From NCBI RefSeq assembly GCF_001722335.1, contig NZ_MIHA01000001.1, positions 1-64,000 of the forward strand: a DNA stretch of 64,000 bases, given 5' to 3'. The translations under genes and the position numbers were made by a program. The number at the start of each line of letters is the position of its first letter. The stretch's first letter is position 1. Shown one piece after another: positions 18,265-26,365 of this stretch. This DNA is from Mycolicibacterium flavescens. GTDB lineage: Bacteria > Actinomycetota > Actinomycetes > Mycobacteriales > Mycobacteriaceae. The notes beneath the pieces were generated by a model, which made no database searches, was not told the origin of the DNA, and was given only the letters and a program-made list of their open reading frames with translations.

Positions 18265-19680
18265 GTGGCCCATTTCGACATCGCGATCATCGGAACCGGT
18301 TCGGGCAACTCAATTCTCGATGAGCGTTACACCGACAAGAAGGTCGCGATCTGCGAACAGAACGTGTTCGGCGGCACGTGCCTGAACGTCGGCTGCATCC
18401 CGACGAAGATGTTCGTCTACGCGGCCGACATCGCCCACGACGTGCAGGACGCGGCGCGCTACGGCATCGACGCGCGCATCGACGCGGTGCGCTGGCCCGA
18501 CATCGTCTCGCGGGTGTTCGGTCGCATCGATCCGCTGGCCGTCGGCGGCGAGAACTACCGGCGTGCCTCACCGAACGTGGAGGTGTTCTCCAGTCACACC
18601 CGGTTCCGGCCCTCCACGGCCGACGGCCGCTACGCGTTGCGCACCGACGACGGCGACGAGTTCACCGCCGACCAGGTGGTCATCGCGGCCGGATCCCGGG
18701 TCACGGTTCCCGAGGCCGTGACCGCATGCGGTGTGCCGTACCACACCAGCGACACGATCATGCGGATCCCGGAGGTGCCCGAGCATCTCATCATCGTCGG
18801 CGGTGGATTCGTCGCCTGCGAGTTCGCCCATGTCTTCTCGGCGCTGGGCAGCCGGGTGACGTTGTTGATCCGCGGCGCGACGCTGCTGCGCGGACACGAC
18901 GACGACATCGCTTCGCGCTTCACTGATCTGGCCGCCAAGAAGTGGGAGGTCCGCAACCACCACGAACTCGCCGACGCGCGCAAGGTCGGTGACGGCGTCG
19001 AGATCACCTGCCAGGACGGGTCGAAACTGCGCGGCGACATGTTGTTGGTGGCGACCGGCCGGGTGCCCAACGGCGACCAGCTCGACGCCCACCACGCCGG
19101 GGTGAAGGTCAGCGGCAGCGGACAGGTGGTCGTCGACCAGTACCAACGCACCACTGCGCGCGGCATTTTCGCGCTCGGCGATGTCTCCTCGGACTATCAG
19201 CTCAAGCACGTCGCCAATCATGAGGCGCGGGTGGTCAAGCACAACCTGCTGCAGGACTGGGACGACACCGAGGCGATGATGCCGTCCAACCACCGCTACG
19301 TGCCGTCGGCCGTCTTCACCGATCCGCAGATCGCCATGGTCGGGCTGACCGAGAACGAGGCGCGCGCCAAGGGTTTGCGGATCAAGGTGAAGATCCAGGA
19401 CTACAGCGACGTGGCGTACGGGTGGGCGATGGAGGACACCGTCGGGATCGCCAAGCTCATCGTCGACGACGACACCGGGTTGCTGCTCGGCGCGCACATC
19501 ATGGGCCACCAGGCGTCGAGCCTGATCCAGCCCGTCGTGCAGGCGATGGCGTTCGACCTGCCGGCCCAGGAGATGGCGCGCGGCCAGTACTGGATCCATC
19601 CGGCGCTGCCGGAGGTCATCGAGAACGCGCTGTTGGCGCTCTGCGGTGAGCCCCCGTGGCCGCCGTCGCGACGGCACTGA
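18265..19680 (+). CDS. mtr: Mycothione reductase
   Basis: This flavoprotein disulfide reductase regenerates mycothiol from mycothione using NADPH. The 471 aa protein starts at GTG 18265, preceded by AAGGAGGC at 18250-18257. It has the FAD fold FDIAIIGTGSGNS, the redox-active GGTCLNVGCIPTK (Cys39 and Cys44), a second nucleotide fold LIIVGGGFVACEFAHVF, GIFALGDVSSDY, and the C-terminal dimer-interface HPALPEVIEN with the catalytic His. All active-site residues are present. Mycothiol enzymes restrict the source to Actinobacteria. It sits downstream of the hydrolase, as in M. tuberculosis. Confidence 0.96.
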   Translation: MAHFDIAIIGTGSGNSILDERYTDKKVAICEQNVFGGTCLNVGCIPTKMFVYAADIAHDVQDAARYGIDARIDAVRWPDIVSRVFGRIDPLAVGGENYRRASPNVEVFSSHTRFRPSTADGRYALRTDDGDEFTADQVVIAAGSRVTVPEAVTACGVPYHTSDTIMRIPEVPEHLIIVGGGFVACEFAHVFSALGSRVTLLIRGATLLRGHDDDIASRFTDLAAKKWEVRNHHELADARKVGDGVEITCQDGSKLRGDMLLVATGRVPNGDQLDAHHAGVKVSGSGQVVVDQYQRTTARGIFALGDVSSDYQLKHVANHEARVVKHNLLQDWDDTEAMMPSNHRYVPSAVFTDPQIAMVGLTENEARAKGLRIKVKIQDYSDVAYGWAMEDTVGIAKLIVDDDTGLLLGAHIMGHQASSLIQPVVQAMAFDLPAQEMARGQYWIHPALPEVIENALLALCGEPPWPPSRRH

Positions 19681-19686
19681 GGCGCG

Positions 19687-20520
19687 TCACCTCTTGGTGG
19701 CGGTCACCAGCAGGTATTCGGCGTCCCAGTACGACGCGCCGGCCTCGCCGCGGTCCCAGTGCTGCAGGAAGGCCAGGAAGTCGGCGTCCAGCGCGGCGAC
19801 CCGGTCGGCGTCGTCGGCGTTGAAGTTGTACGCCGCGATGGTGGGGCCGTAGTTGCGTTTCCAGTACTCGCGGAACTCGGCCGGGGTGGGGCTGTGGTCG
19901 AGTCGCACGGTCTGCCTGCGCATGGTGAGGTCGGCCACCCGGTCGCCGAACAGCGCGCGGACGTGGTTCTCGTCGCCCCACAGCGGTGCCGGGCCGGCGC
20001 CGGGCGGCGGCGGGGGCGCATACGGTTTCATGGTCGCGAACAGGTTGCCGATGAACCCCTGCGGCGTCCAGTTGATCATTCCGATCGTGCCGCCGGTGCG
20101 GGCCACCCGCACCAGTTCGTCGGCCGCCGCCTGGTGGTGCGGGGCGAACATCGCCCCGACACACGACATCACCACGTCGAAGCTGTTGTCGGCGAACGGA
20201 AGTGCTTCGGCGTCGGCTTCGGCCCATTCGAGTTGGACTCCCCGCTCGGCGGCGATCCGCCGGCCGGCGTCGAAGAGTTCCGGCGTGAGGTCACTTGCCG
20301 TGACGACGGCGCCGAGCTCGGCGGCGGGGATCGCGGCGTTGCCCGAACCGGCGGCGACGTCGAGGACGAGCTGCCCGGCCCTGACCCCGCAGGCCTGCAC
20401 GAGTTCGGGTCCGAGCGCCGGGATCAGCTCGGCCGCGACAGCCGGATAGTCACCGGAGGCCCACAGCGCGCGGTGCTTGGTTTTGAGCGCGCGGTCGGCG
20501 TCGACGTTCGGTGCGGTCAT
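19687..20520 (-). CDS. SAM-dependent class I methyltransferase
   Basis: A 277 aa Methyltransf_11-type enzyme with motif I VLDVAAGSGNAAIPAAELG, motif II ADAEALPFADNSFDVVMSCV and the post-motif TGGTIGMINWTPQGFIG. It most resembles small-molecule or quinone-type methyltransferases; the substrate is unknown. ATG 20520 is preferred over ATG 20535 because AAGGGGG lies just upstream. The upstream gene on the same strand is an ArsR regulator 223 bp away, so the pair may form a regulated unit. It converges on mtr with a 6-bp gap. I do not recall it in the tuberculosis layout. Confidence 0.85.
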   Translation of the reverse strand: MTAPNVDADRALKTKHRALWASGDYPAVAAELIPALGPELVQACGVRAGQLVLDVAAGSGNAAIPAAELGAVVTASDLTPELFDAGRRIAAERGVQLEWAEADAEALPFADNSFDVVMSCVGAMFAPHHQAAADELVRVARTGGTIGMINWTPQGFIGNLFATMKPYAPPPPPGAGPAPLWGDENHVRALFGDRVADLTMRRQTVRLDHSPTPAEFREYWKRNYGPTIAAYNFNADDADRVAALDADFLAFLQHWDRGEAGASYWDAEYLLVTATKR

Positions 20521-20743
20521 GATGACCCCCTTCATCTGTGATGTGGTGGTCTCAGCGTGCGCGCCGGAGCTTCGGATGTCGTTCGAATTGGACGAAATTG
20601 CCGGGTCGGTCGGGCGGGTCAGCTGTACCGCAGCAGGCTCGGGCGGGCCCGCGTCAGCGGCTGCGCACCCGCGAGCGCAGCCCCGGTGAAACGACGGCCG
20701 GCGGGCGGCGAAATCCGCAGATCAGGGGGTTTTCGGACGGGTT
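20521..20743. promoter_or_regulatory. Intergenic region between ArsR and methyltransferase genes
   Basis: This 223-bp gap holds the methyltransferase promoter. A TTCGAATT-centred imperfect inverted repeat near 20582-20598 (TCGTTC ... GGACGA) is a possible operator. At the left edge of the ArsR gene ACGGGT-TCT-ACCCGT (20737-20751) could form a 6-bp hairpin across its stop codon, too short to call a terminator. Nothing else is recognisable. Confidence 0.3.
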
Positions 20744-21073
20744 CTACCCGTGGCGGGCGCCGATCCAGTGCAGCAGGTCGTGCACGATCTCGTCCTCGAG
20801 CCGATAGCTGACCGCCCGGCCCACCCGCGTCGAGCTCACCCAACCCTGCTGGCGTAGCACCCGAAGCGCTTGAGAAACAGCGTTTTCCGACCGCCCGAGC
20901 GCGGCGGCCAGATCACCGACGCGGATTCCCGGCGCGCGGTGCAGGCACAGCAGGATCTCGAGCCTGTTGGGGTCGGAGAGCAGGTCGAAGCGCAGCGTCC
21001 ACACGGCGCTGTCGACTTCTGCGAGCGCCGACGACGCGCGCTTGACCAGCGCTTGGTTGTCGGACTGTTCCAC
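20744..21073 (-). CDS. ArsR family transcriptional regulator
   Basis: A 109 aa winged-helix repressor from GTG 21073 (VEQSDNQALVKRASS). The core is LLSDPNRLEILLCLHRAPGIRV, the recognition helix RSENAVSQALRVLRQQGW and the wing VGRAVSYRLED. It lacks the CxC motif of classical As/Cd/Pb sensors and has only one Cys, so it is either a non-metal ArsR or uses another site. It probably controls the methyltransferase downstream and itself. The frame is open upstream to 21169, but those codons do not resemble ArsR. Confidence 0.87.
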   Translation of the reverse strand: MEQSDNQALVKRASSALAEVDSAVWTLRFDLLSDPNRLEILLCLHRAPGIRVGDLAAALGRSENAVSQALRVLRQQGWVSSTRVGRAVSYRLEDEIVHDLLHWIGARHG

Positions 21074-21125
21074 GCCCTCGAATCTAGACCAGTGCGGGTC
21101 AGCCGGTCGGTATCCCCCGCGCGCG

Positions 21126-21860
21126 TCAGTCGAGGAAGCCGTGCAGCAGCGCCGCCGAACCCTCGACATGCGCGCGCATGGCTTCGGCGGCGGCGTCGGC
21201 GTCGCCGGCCAGGATCGCCAGCACGATCGCTTCGTGCTGTTCGTCGGAGTGGGCGATGTTGCGGGGCAGCAACGGGATCTGGTCCAGCAGGGCGTTGAGC
21301 CGCATCCGGTTCTCGGCCAGCAGCGGCACCAGCGACGGCGAACCCGCCGCCTCGGCGATGGCCAGATGCAGCCGCGAGTCCAGCCGCCGGTAGTCGTCGT
21401 CGGGATCGGCTTCGCGCGCGTCGGCCAGCCGCGCCCACAGCCGTTCGCGTTCGGCCGCGGTCAGCGTGCGCCGCGCCGCCATGTACGCGGCGCCGACCTC
21501 CAGGATCTCGCGCAGCCGCAGGGCGTCGTCGATCTCCTCGCGGCTGACGCCGGCCGTATCGCCGGTGTGTCTGGGCAGTTCGTCGGCCAGGAACGTGCCG
21601 CCGTAGCGTCCGCGCCGCGACACCAGATAGCCGGCATCCGAGAGCGACTTGATCGCTTCGCGGACGGTGTCGCGGCTGACGCCGAGGCGGGCGGCGAGTT
21701 CCCGTTCGGGGGGCAGGCTTTCGCCCGGCTGCAGCACGCCGAGCCGGATCGTCTGCAGCAGCCGACCGACCGTGTCCTCGAACGCGTTACCCGGCCGCAC
21801 CGGACGCAGCAGCGCCTCGGCGGCGGCTTCGCCCTGCCCGACGTCGGGATCCGCGGTCAT
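21126..21860 (-). CDS. FadR-subfamily GntR transcriptional regulator
   Basis: A 244 aa regulator from ATG 21860. The N-terminal GntR winged helix has LPPERELAARLGVSRDTVRE and SLSDAGYLVSRRGRYGGTF. The C-terminal all-helical FCD domain (about 95-240) contains RLHLAIAEAAGSPSLVPL and SDEQHEAIVLAILAGDADAA, with the His and Asp residues that usually bind a metal and carboxylate ligand. It is the last gene of the glnA4-amidotransferase-aldC-SDR block, 5 bp after the SDR, and is the obvious local regulator of the proposed amine catabolic pathway, probably acting at the glnA4/permease divergent promoter. Confidence 0.92.
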   Translation of the reverse strand: MTADPDVGQGEAAAEALLRPVRPGNAFEDTVGRLLQTIRLGVLQPGESLPPERELAARLGVSRDTVREAIKSLSDAGYLVSRRGRYGGTFLADELPRHTGDTAGVSREEIDDALRLREILEVGAAYMAARRTLTAAERERLWARLADAREADPDDDYRRLDSRLHLAIAEAAGSPSLVPLLAENRMRLNALLDQIPLLPRNIAHSDEQHEAIVLAILAGDADAAAEAMRAHVEGSAALLHGFLD

Positions 21861-21865
21861 GGCCG

Positions 21866-22639
21866 TTACAGCGGGGTCACGTAGTGGCCGCCGATGCCGC
21901 CGTCGACCAGGAAGCTCGACGCGGTGATGAACGACGCGTCGTCGCTGGCCAGAAACGCGACCGCGGCGGCGAGTTCCTCGGGTTCGGCGAACCGGCCCAC
22001 CGGTACGTGCACCAGCCGCCGGGCCGCGCGCTCGGGATCCTTGGCGAACAGTTCCTGCAGCAGCGGGGTGTTCACGGGTCCCGGGCACAGCGCGTTGACG
22101 CGAATCCCCTGCCGCGCGTACTGCACGCCGAGTTCACGCGACATGGTCAGCACCCCGCCCTTGGATGCGGTGTAGGAGATCTGCGACGTCGCCGAACCGA
22201 CCACCGCGACGAACGACGCGGTGTTGATGATCGACCCCTTCTGTTGCGGAACCATGTGCCGCAGCGCGGCTTTGCAGCAGAAGAACACCGATTTGAGGTT
22301 GACGTCCTGCACCCGCTGCCAGGCGTCGACGCCGGTGTCCTCGATGAGGCCGTCCTCGGGCGGGCTGATACCGGCGTTGTTGAACGCGATGTCGACCGAA
22401 CCGTAGGTCTCCGCGGCGGTGTCGAACAGCGCGTCGACCTCCACCTGATCGGCGACGTCGACGCGGACGAAGGTGCCGTTGACGTCGTCGGCGACGGTCT
22501 TGCCTGCCGTCGGGTCGACGTCGCCGATCACGATGCTGGCGCCTTCGGCGTGCATCCGCTTGGCGCTGGCCAGGCCGATGCCGCTGGCGCCGCCGGTGAT
22601 GACGGCGACCTTGCCGGCGAGTCGTTGCGTCAGATCCAT
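21866..22639 (-). CDS. Short-chain dehydrogenase/reductase (Rv2857c-like)
   Basis: A 257 aa classical SDR. The NAD(P)-binding GGASGIGLASA, the NNAGISPP segment, catalytic Ser in INTASFVAVVGS, YxxxK as YTASKGG, and the C-terminal FLVDGGIGGHYV are all present. An acidic GDVDP after the second strand suggests NAD preference. Within the block it is the natural candidate to oxidise an alcohol such as gamma-glutamylethanolamide to the aldehyde that the adjacent aldehyde dehydrogenase would use. The stop of the dehydrogenase gene overlaps its start region (22639), showing coupling. Confidence 0.9.
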   Translation of the reverse strand: MDLTQRLAGKVAVITGGASGIGLASAKRMHAEGASIVIGDVDPTAGKTVADDVNGTFVRVDVADQVEVDALFDTAAETYGSVDIAFNNAGISPPEDGLIEDTGVDAWQRVQDVNLKSVFFCCKAALRHMVPQQKGSIINTASFVAVVGSATSQISYTASKGGVLTMSRELGVQYARQGIRVNALCPGPVNTPLLQELFAKDPERAARRLVHVPVGRFAEPEELAAAVAFLASDDASFITASSFLVDGGIGGHYVTPL

Positions 22640-24003
22640 CAGGCCTCCTGCACGGCAAAGAAGACGTTCTTGGTTTCGGTGAAGGACAGCGGCGCGTCGG
22701 GCCCGAGTTCGCGGCCCAGCCCCGACTGTTTGAACCCGCCGAACGGCGTGTTGTAGCGCACCGAGGAATGCGAATTGACCGACAGGTTGCCGGCTTCCAC
22801 TGCCCGCGACACCCGCACCGCGCGCGAGAGGTTCTCGGTCCAGATCGACCCGGACAGACCGTACGGGGTGTCGTTGGCGACCGCGATCGCGTCTGCTTCG
22901 TCGTCGAAGGGCAGCACGGTGACCACCGGACCGAAGATCTCCTCGCGCACCGTGCGGTCGGTGCGCGACGGGGTCAGCACGGTGGGTGCGAACCAGAACC
23001 CCGGCCCCGACGGCGCCGAACCGCGGAACGCGACCGGCGCGTCGTCGGGCACGAACGACGCGACCGAATCCCGGTGCGCCCGCGACACCAGCGGGCCCAT
23101 CTCGGTGTCCTTGTTGCGCGGGTCGCCGACGACGACGCCCTTGACCGCCGGCTCGAGCAGCTCCATGAACCGGTCATAGACGTTGCGCTGCACCAGAATC
23201 CGACTGCGAGCGCAGCAGTCCTGCCCGGCGTTGTCGAACACCCCGTACGGGGCGGTCGCGGCCGCCTGCTCCAGGTCGCAGTCGTCGAACACGATGTTGG
23301 CGCTCTTGCCGCCCAACTCGAGCGTGACGCGCTTGACCTGGGCGGCCGCGTTGGCCATCACCCGGGTGCCGACCTCGGTGGACCCGGTGAACACGATCTT
23401 GCGCACGTCGGGGTGGCTGACGAAGCGCTCCCCGACCACCGATCCGCGGCCGGGCAGCACCTGGAACAGGTCGGCGGGCAGTCCGGACTCGACGGCCAGC
23501 TCGCCGAGGCGGATCGCGGTCAGCGGCGTCCACTCGGCGGGTTTGAGCACCACCGCGTTGCCCGCGGCCAGCGCCGGCGCGAAACCCCACGACGCGATCG
23601 TCATGGGGAAGTTCCACGGGGTGATCACCCCGACGACCCCGAGCGGCTCGTTGAACGTGACGTCGAGGCCACCGGTGACGGGAATCTGCTTACCCGACAG
23701 GCGTTCCGGCGCCGCCGAATAGAACTGCAGCACATCGCGGACGTGGCCGGCCTCCCACTCGGCGTTGCCGATCGGGTGCCCCGAGTTGGCGACCTCCAGG
23801 GCCGCCAACTCGTCGATGTGCGTGTCGACGGCGGCGGCGAAGTCGCGCAGCGCGCCCGCGCGCGCCGCCGGCGCCAGCCGCGCCCACTGCCGTTGCGCGA
23901 CCTTGGCTCTGGCGACGGCGTCGTCGACGCCGGCCTCGTCGGTGTGCTCGACGGTGCGCAGCACCTCCTCGGTCGCCGGGTTGATGACCTGCGACGCGCT
24001 CAC
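22639..24003 (-). CDS. aldC: Aldehyde dehydrogenase (AldC-like)
   Basis: A 454 aa NAD(P)-dependent aldehyde dehydrogenase. The nucleotide-binding IVFTGSTEVGTRVM, the general base Glu in VTLELGGKSANIVFDD, the catalytic Cys region FDNAGQDCCARSRI, and EEIFGPVVTVLPFDDE are intact. GTG 24003 (VSASQVINPATEE) overlaps the stop of the amidotransferase (GTGA), so translation is coupled. The position equals Rv2858c. In the pathway proposed here it would oxidise a gamma-glutamyl aminoaldehyde to the acid before the amidotransferase releases glutamate. The real substrate is not visible from sequence. Confidence 0.92.
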   Translation of the reverse strand: MSASQVINPATEEVLRTVEHTDEAGVDDAVARAKVAQRQWARLAPAARAGALRDFAAAVDTHIDELAALEVANSGHPIGNAEWEAGHVRDVLQFYSAAPERLSGKQIPVTGGLDVTFNEPLGVVGVITPWNFPMTIASWGFAPALAAGNAVVLKPAEWTPLTAIRLGELAVESGLPADLFQVLPGRGSVVGERFVSHPDVRKIVFTGSTEVGTRVMANAAAQVKRVTLELGGKSANIVFDDCDLEQAAATAPYGVFDNAGQDCCARSRILVQRNVYDRFMELLEPAVKGVVVGDPRNKDTEMGPLVSRAHRDSVASFVPDDAPVAFRGSAPSGPGFWFAPTVLTPSRTDRTVREEIFGPVVTVLPFDDEADAIAVANDTPYGLSGSIWTENLSRAVRVSRAVEAGNLSVNSHSSVRYNTPFGGFKQSGLGRELGPDAPLSFTETKNVFFAVQEA

Positions 24004-24737
24004 GCGTTCACCCTTCCTTTCGCATAGGTACCTGCGGCTTCGACGACGGCGGCGAACAGCCGCAGATCGTCGAGCCGTTCCTCGGGATGCCACTGCACCG
24101 CGAGGACGAAATCGTCACCGGGCATCTCGATGCCCTCGATCACGCCGTCGTCGTCGCGGGCGCTCACGATCAGACCGGACCCGAGGCGGTCGACGGCCTG
24201 ATGGTGGTAGCACTGCGCGTCGGACGTCTCGCCGACCAGCGCCGCCAGCCGGGTCCCGGGCACGGTCCGCACGGTCGAGGTGGTGAACACCGCGTCGCCC
24301 TGCTGATGGCGGTTGTGGCCGATCACATCGGGCAGGTGCTGGTGCAGCGTGCCGCCCAGCGCGACGTTGAGAACCTGTGCGCCGCGGCAGATTCCGAGGA
24401 ACGGCAAGCGGCGGCGCAGCGCACCGCGCACCAACGCGAGCTCGAACTCGTCGCGGCTGCGGATGTCGGCGTTGGCCGCGTTGGTGGCCGGATGCGGATC
24501 CTGGCCGTAACGCTCGGGCAGCACATCCGGGCCGCCGGTGACGATCAGCCCGTCGAGGCCGTCGAGCAGCCGGTCGGCGATGTCGTCGTCGACCGGTTGC
24601 GGCGGCAGCAGCGTCGCGATACCGCCGGCCAGCTCGACGCCCTCGAAGTAGATGGCGGGCAGGAAACTGGCCCGCACGTCCCACACACCGGTCCGGGCCT
24701 GCTGCAGATAGGTGGTCAACCCGAGCACCGGCCGCAC
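24000..24737 (-). CDS. Class I glutamine amidotransferase / gamma-glutamyl hydrolase (PuuD-like, peptidase C26)
   Basis: A 245 aa enzyme from GTG 24737 (VRPVLGLTTYLQQARTG). The nucleophile elbow is FLGICRGAQVLNVALGGTL with the catalytic Cys and the His-Glu pair is AVQWHPEE. The fold, with TGGPDVLPERYGQDPHP, is that of PuuD-type hydrolases that cleave gamma-glutamyl-GABA and related amides, rather than synthase-bound amidotransferases. There is no partner synthase domain. It is coupled to aldC downstream and separated from glnA4 upstream by a hairpin-forming palindrome. It equals Rv2859c by position. Confidence 0.9.
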   Translation of the reverse strand: MRPVLGLTTYLQQARTGVWDVRASFLPAIYFEGVELAGGIATLLPPQPVDDDIADRLLDGLDGLIVTGGPDVLPERYGQDPHPATNAANADIRSRDEFELALVRGALRRRLPFLGICRGAQVLNVALGGTLHQHLPDVIGHNRHQQGDAVFTTSTVRTVPGTRLAALVGETSDAQCYHHQAVDRLGSGLIVSARDDDGVIEGIEMPGDDFVLAVQWHPEERLDDLRLFAAVVEAAGTYAKGRVNA

Positions 24738-24746
24738 TTTTTCCTC

Positions 24747-24806
24747 GCGACCAGACGCAAATTGCCTGGAAAACCCGCCATTTCGAGGCATTTTGCGTCT
24801 GCTCGC
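24747..24806. repeat. GAGCAGACGC palindrome, copy A (3' of glnA4)
   Basis: Left arm 24747-24767 and right arm 24786-24806 are 21 nt each and pair with two mismatches around an 18-nt loop. The right arm ends 7 nt after the glnA4 stop. The outer arms carry the shared CGAGCAGACGCAAA signature of copies B and C. A terminator or transcript-end role between glnA4 and the amidotransferase gene is likely. Confidence 0.8.
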
Positions 24807-24813
24807 CGGAGAA

Positions 24814-26181
24814 TCAGAGCCGTTCAAAACCGCGGATCCTCTCCCAGTCGGTCACCGCGGCGTTGAACGCGTCGAGCTCCACCCGCGCATTGTTGAGGTA
24901 GTGCTCGACCACCTCGTCGCCGAACGCCGCGCGCGCCACCTCGGACTGCTCGAACAACGCGGCCGCCTCGGCCAGCGTGGTCGGCAACCGCTCGGCGCCG
25001 CTGGTGTAGGCGTTGCCCTGCACCGGCTCCTCCAGCTCGAGTTCACGCTCGATACCGTAGAGGCCGCCGGCGATCAGCGCCGACACGGCGAGATACTGGT
25101 TCACGTCGCCGCCGGGCGCCCGGTTCTCCATCCGCATACCGTGACCGTGCCCGACCACCCGCAGCGCGCACGTGCGGTTGTCCAGCCCCCACGCGATCGC
25201 CGTCGGCGCGAAGCTGGCATCGACAAAACGCTTGTAGGAGTTGATGTTCGGCGCGTACAGCAACGTCAGTTCGCGCAGCGTGGCCAGCTGGCCTGCCACG
25301 AAACTGCGGAACATCGCCGACATGCCCAGCGGATCGTCGTCGTCGGCGAACACCGCCGAACCGTCGGCACCCCGCAGCGAGATGTGGATGTGGCAGCTGT
25401 TGCCTTCGCGCTCATCGAATTTCGCCATGAACGTCAGGCTCTTGCCGTGCTGGTCGGCGATCTCCTTGGCGCCGTTCTTGTAGATGGTGTGGTTGTCGCA
25501 GGTGACCCGCGCGTGGTCGTATCGGAACGCGATCTCCTGCTGCCCGAGGTTGCACTCCCCCTTGACGCCTTCGCAGTACATGCCCGCCCCGGTCATGCCG
25601 AGCCGGATGTCGCGCAGCAGCGGCTCCATGCGCGTGGACGCCATCATCGCGTAGTCGACGTTGTAGTCCGAGGCGGCGGTCAGCCCGCGGTATCCCTTGG
25701 CCCAGGCCTCGCGATAACCGTCGTCGAACACCATGAACTCCAGTTCGGTGCCCGCGTAGGGCACCAGGTCCCGCTCGGCGAGCCGGTCGATCTGGCGGTT
25801 GAGGATGCTGCGCGGCGCGACGTCGACGGGCCGGCCGTCGGTGAACGTCAGATCGGCCATCACCATCGCGGTGGCCGGCAGCCACGGCAGCAGCCGCAAC
25901 GTCGAGAAGTCCGGCGTCATCACCATGTCGCCGTAGCCGGTGTCCCAGCTCGACATCGCGTAGCCCTCGACGGTGTTCATGTCGACGTCGACCGCCAGCA
26001 GGTAGTTGCAGCATTCGGCGCCGTGCGCGGCGACCTCCTCGACGAACAGTCGCGCCGACACCCGCTTGCCGGTCAACCTGCCCTGCATGTCGCAGAAGCC
26101 GAGGATCACGGTGTCGACCTCGCCGGCAGCCACCAGCCGTTCGAGGTCGGCCTGGGCCAGCATGCCTGATGGAACGCTCAT
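24814..26181 (-). CDS. glnA4: Glutamine-synthetase-like gamma-glutamyl amine ligase GlnA4
   Basis: A 455 aa member of the glutamine synthetase superfamily. Characteristic segments are ELEFMVFDDGY, CEGVKGECNLGQQEIAFRYD, GNSCHIHISLRG, YAPNINSYKRF and ENRAPGGDVNQYLAV, so both beta-grasp and catalytic domains are complete. GlnA4-type proteins do not act as housekeeping glutamine synthetases; the Streptomyces coelicolor GlnA4 is reported to make gamma-glutamylethanolamide. Its neighbours (permease, dehydrogenases, hydrolase, GntR) fit that activity. It is the first gene of its operon, divergent from the permease across 184 bp. Confidence 0.92.
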   Translation of the reverse strand: MSVPSGMLAQADLERLVAAGEVDTVILGFCDMQGRLTGKRVSARLFVEEVAAHGAECCNYLLAVDVDMNTVEGYAMSSWDTGYGDMVMTPDFSTLRLLPWLPATAMVMADLTFTDGRPVDVAPRSILNRQIDRLAERDLVPYAGTELEFMVFDDGYREAWAKGYRGLTAASDYNVDYAMMASTRMEPLLRDIRLGMTGAGMYCEGVKGECNLGQQEIAFRYDHARVTCDNHTIYKNGAKEIADQHGKSLTFMAKFDEREGNSCHIHISLRGADGSAVFADDDDPLGMSAMFRSFVAGQLATLRELTLLYAPNINSYKRFVDASFAPTAIAWGLDNRTCALRVVGHGHGMRMENRAPGGDVNQYLAVSALIAGGLYGIERELELEEPVQGNAYTSGAERLPTTLAEAAALFEQSEVARAAFGDEVVEHYLNNARVELDAFNAAVTDWERIRGFERL

Positions 26182-26365
26182 CGGCTGGTGGGTCCTCTCC
26201 CTCGGCGAACGAACGACGGGAATGCCGAGTAGTCAACCATTGGCCGTCGCCCGTCCGGATGGTGGTGCCCGTGTTTTACACGATTGTCACCCCCAAAGGT
26301 AGGACAACAGACCATTGCCGAGTTTATTCTCCGTATGCCCTCACGACTGCGAGAAGGAGCGACCC
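26182..26365. promoter_or_regulatory. Divergent promoter region of glnA4 and the permease
   Basis: The region is less GC-rich than its flanks toward the permease (GTTTTACACGATTGTC near 26272-26287). TTGTC (26283-26287) and GACAA (26302-26306) form a loose inverted repeat that could be part of a GntR site. The permease ribosome binding site GAAGGAG lies 8-9 nt before ATG 26366. Operator assignment is inference. Confidence 0.35.

Noticed and set aside
20737..20751. Hairpin ACGGGT-TCT-ACCCGT as a terminator of the ArsR gene
   Set aside because: The stem is only 6 bp, it overlaps the stop codon, and no U-rich tail follows.
20744..21073. ArsR protein as an arsenic or cadmium sensor
   Set aside because: The CxC metal site is absent and only one Cys is present, with no metal transporter or reductase nearby.
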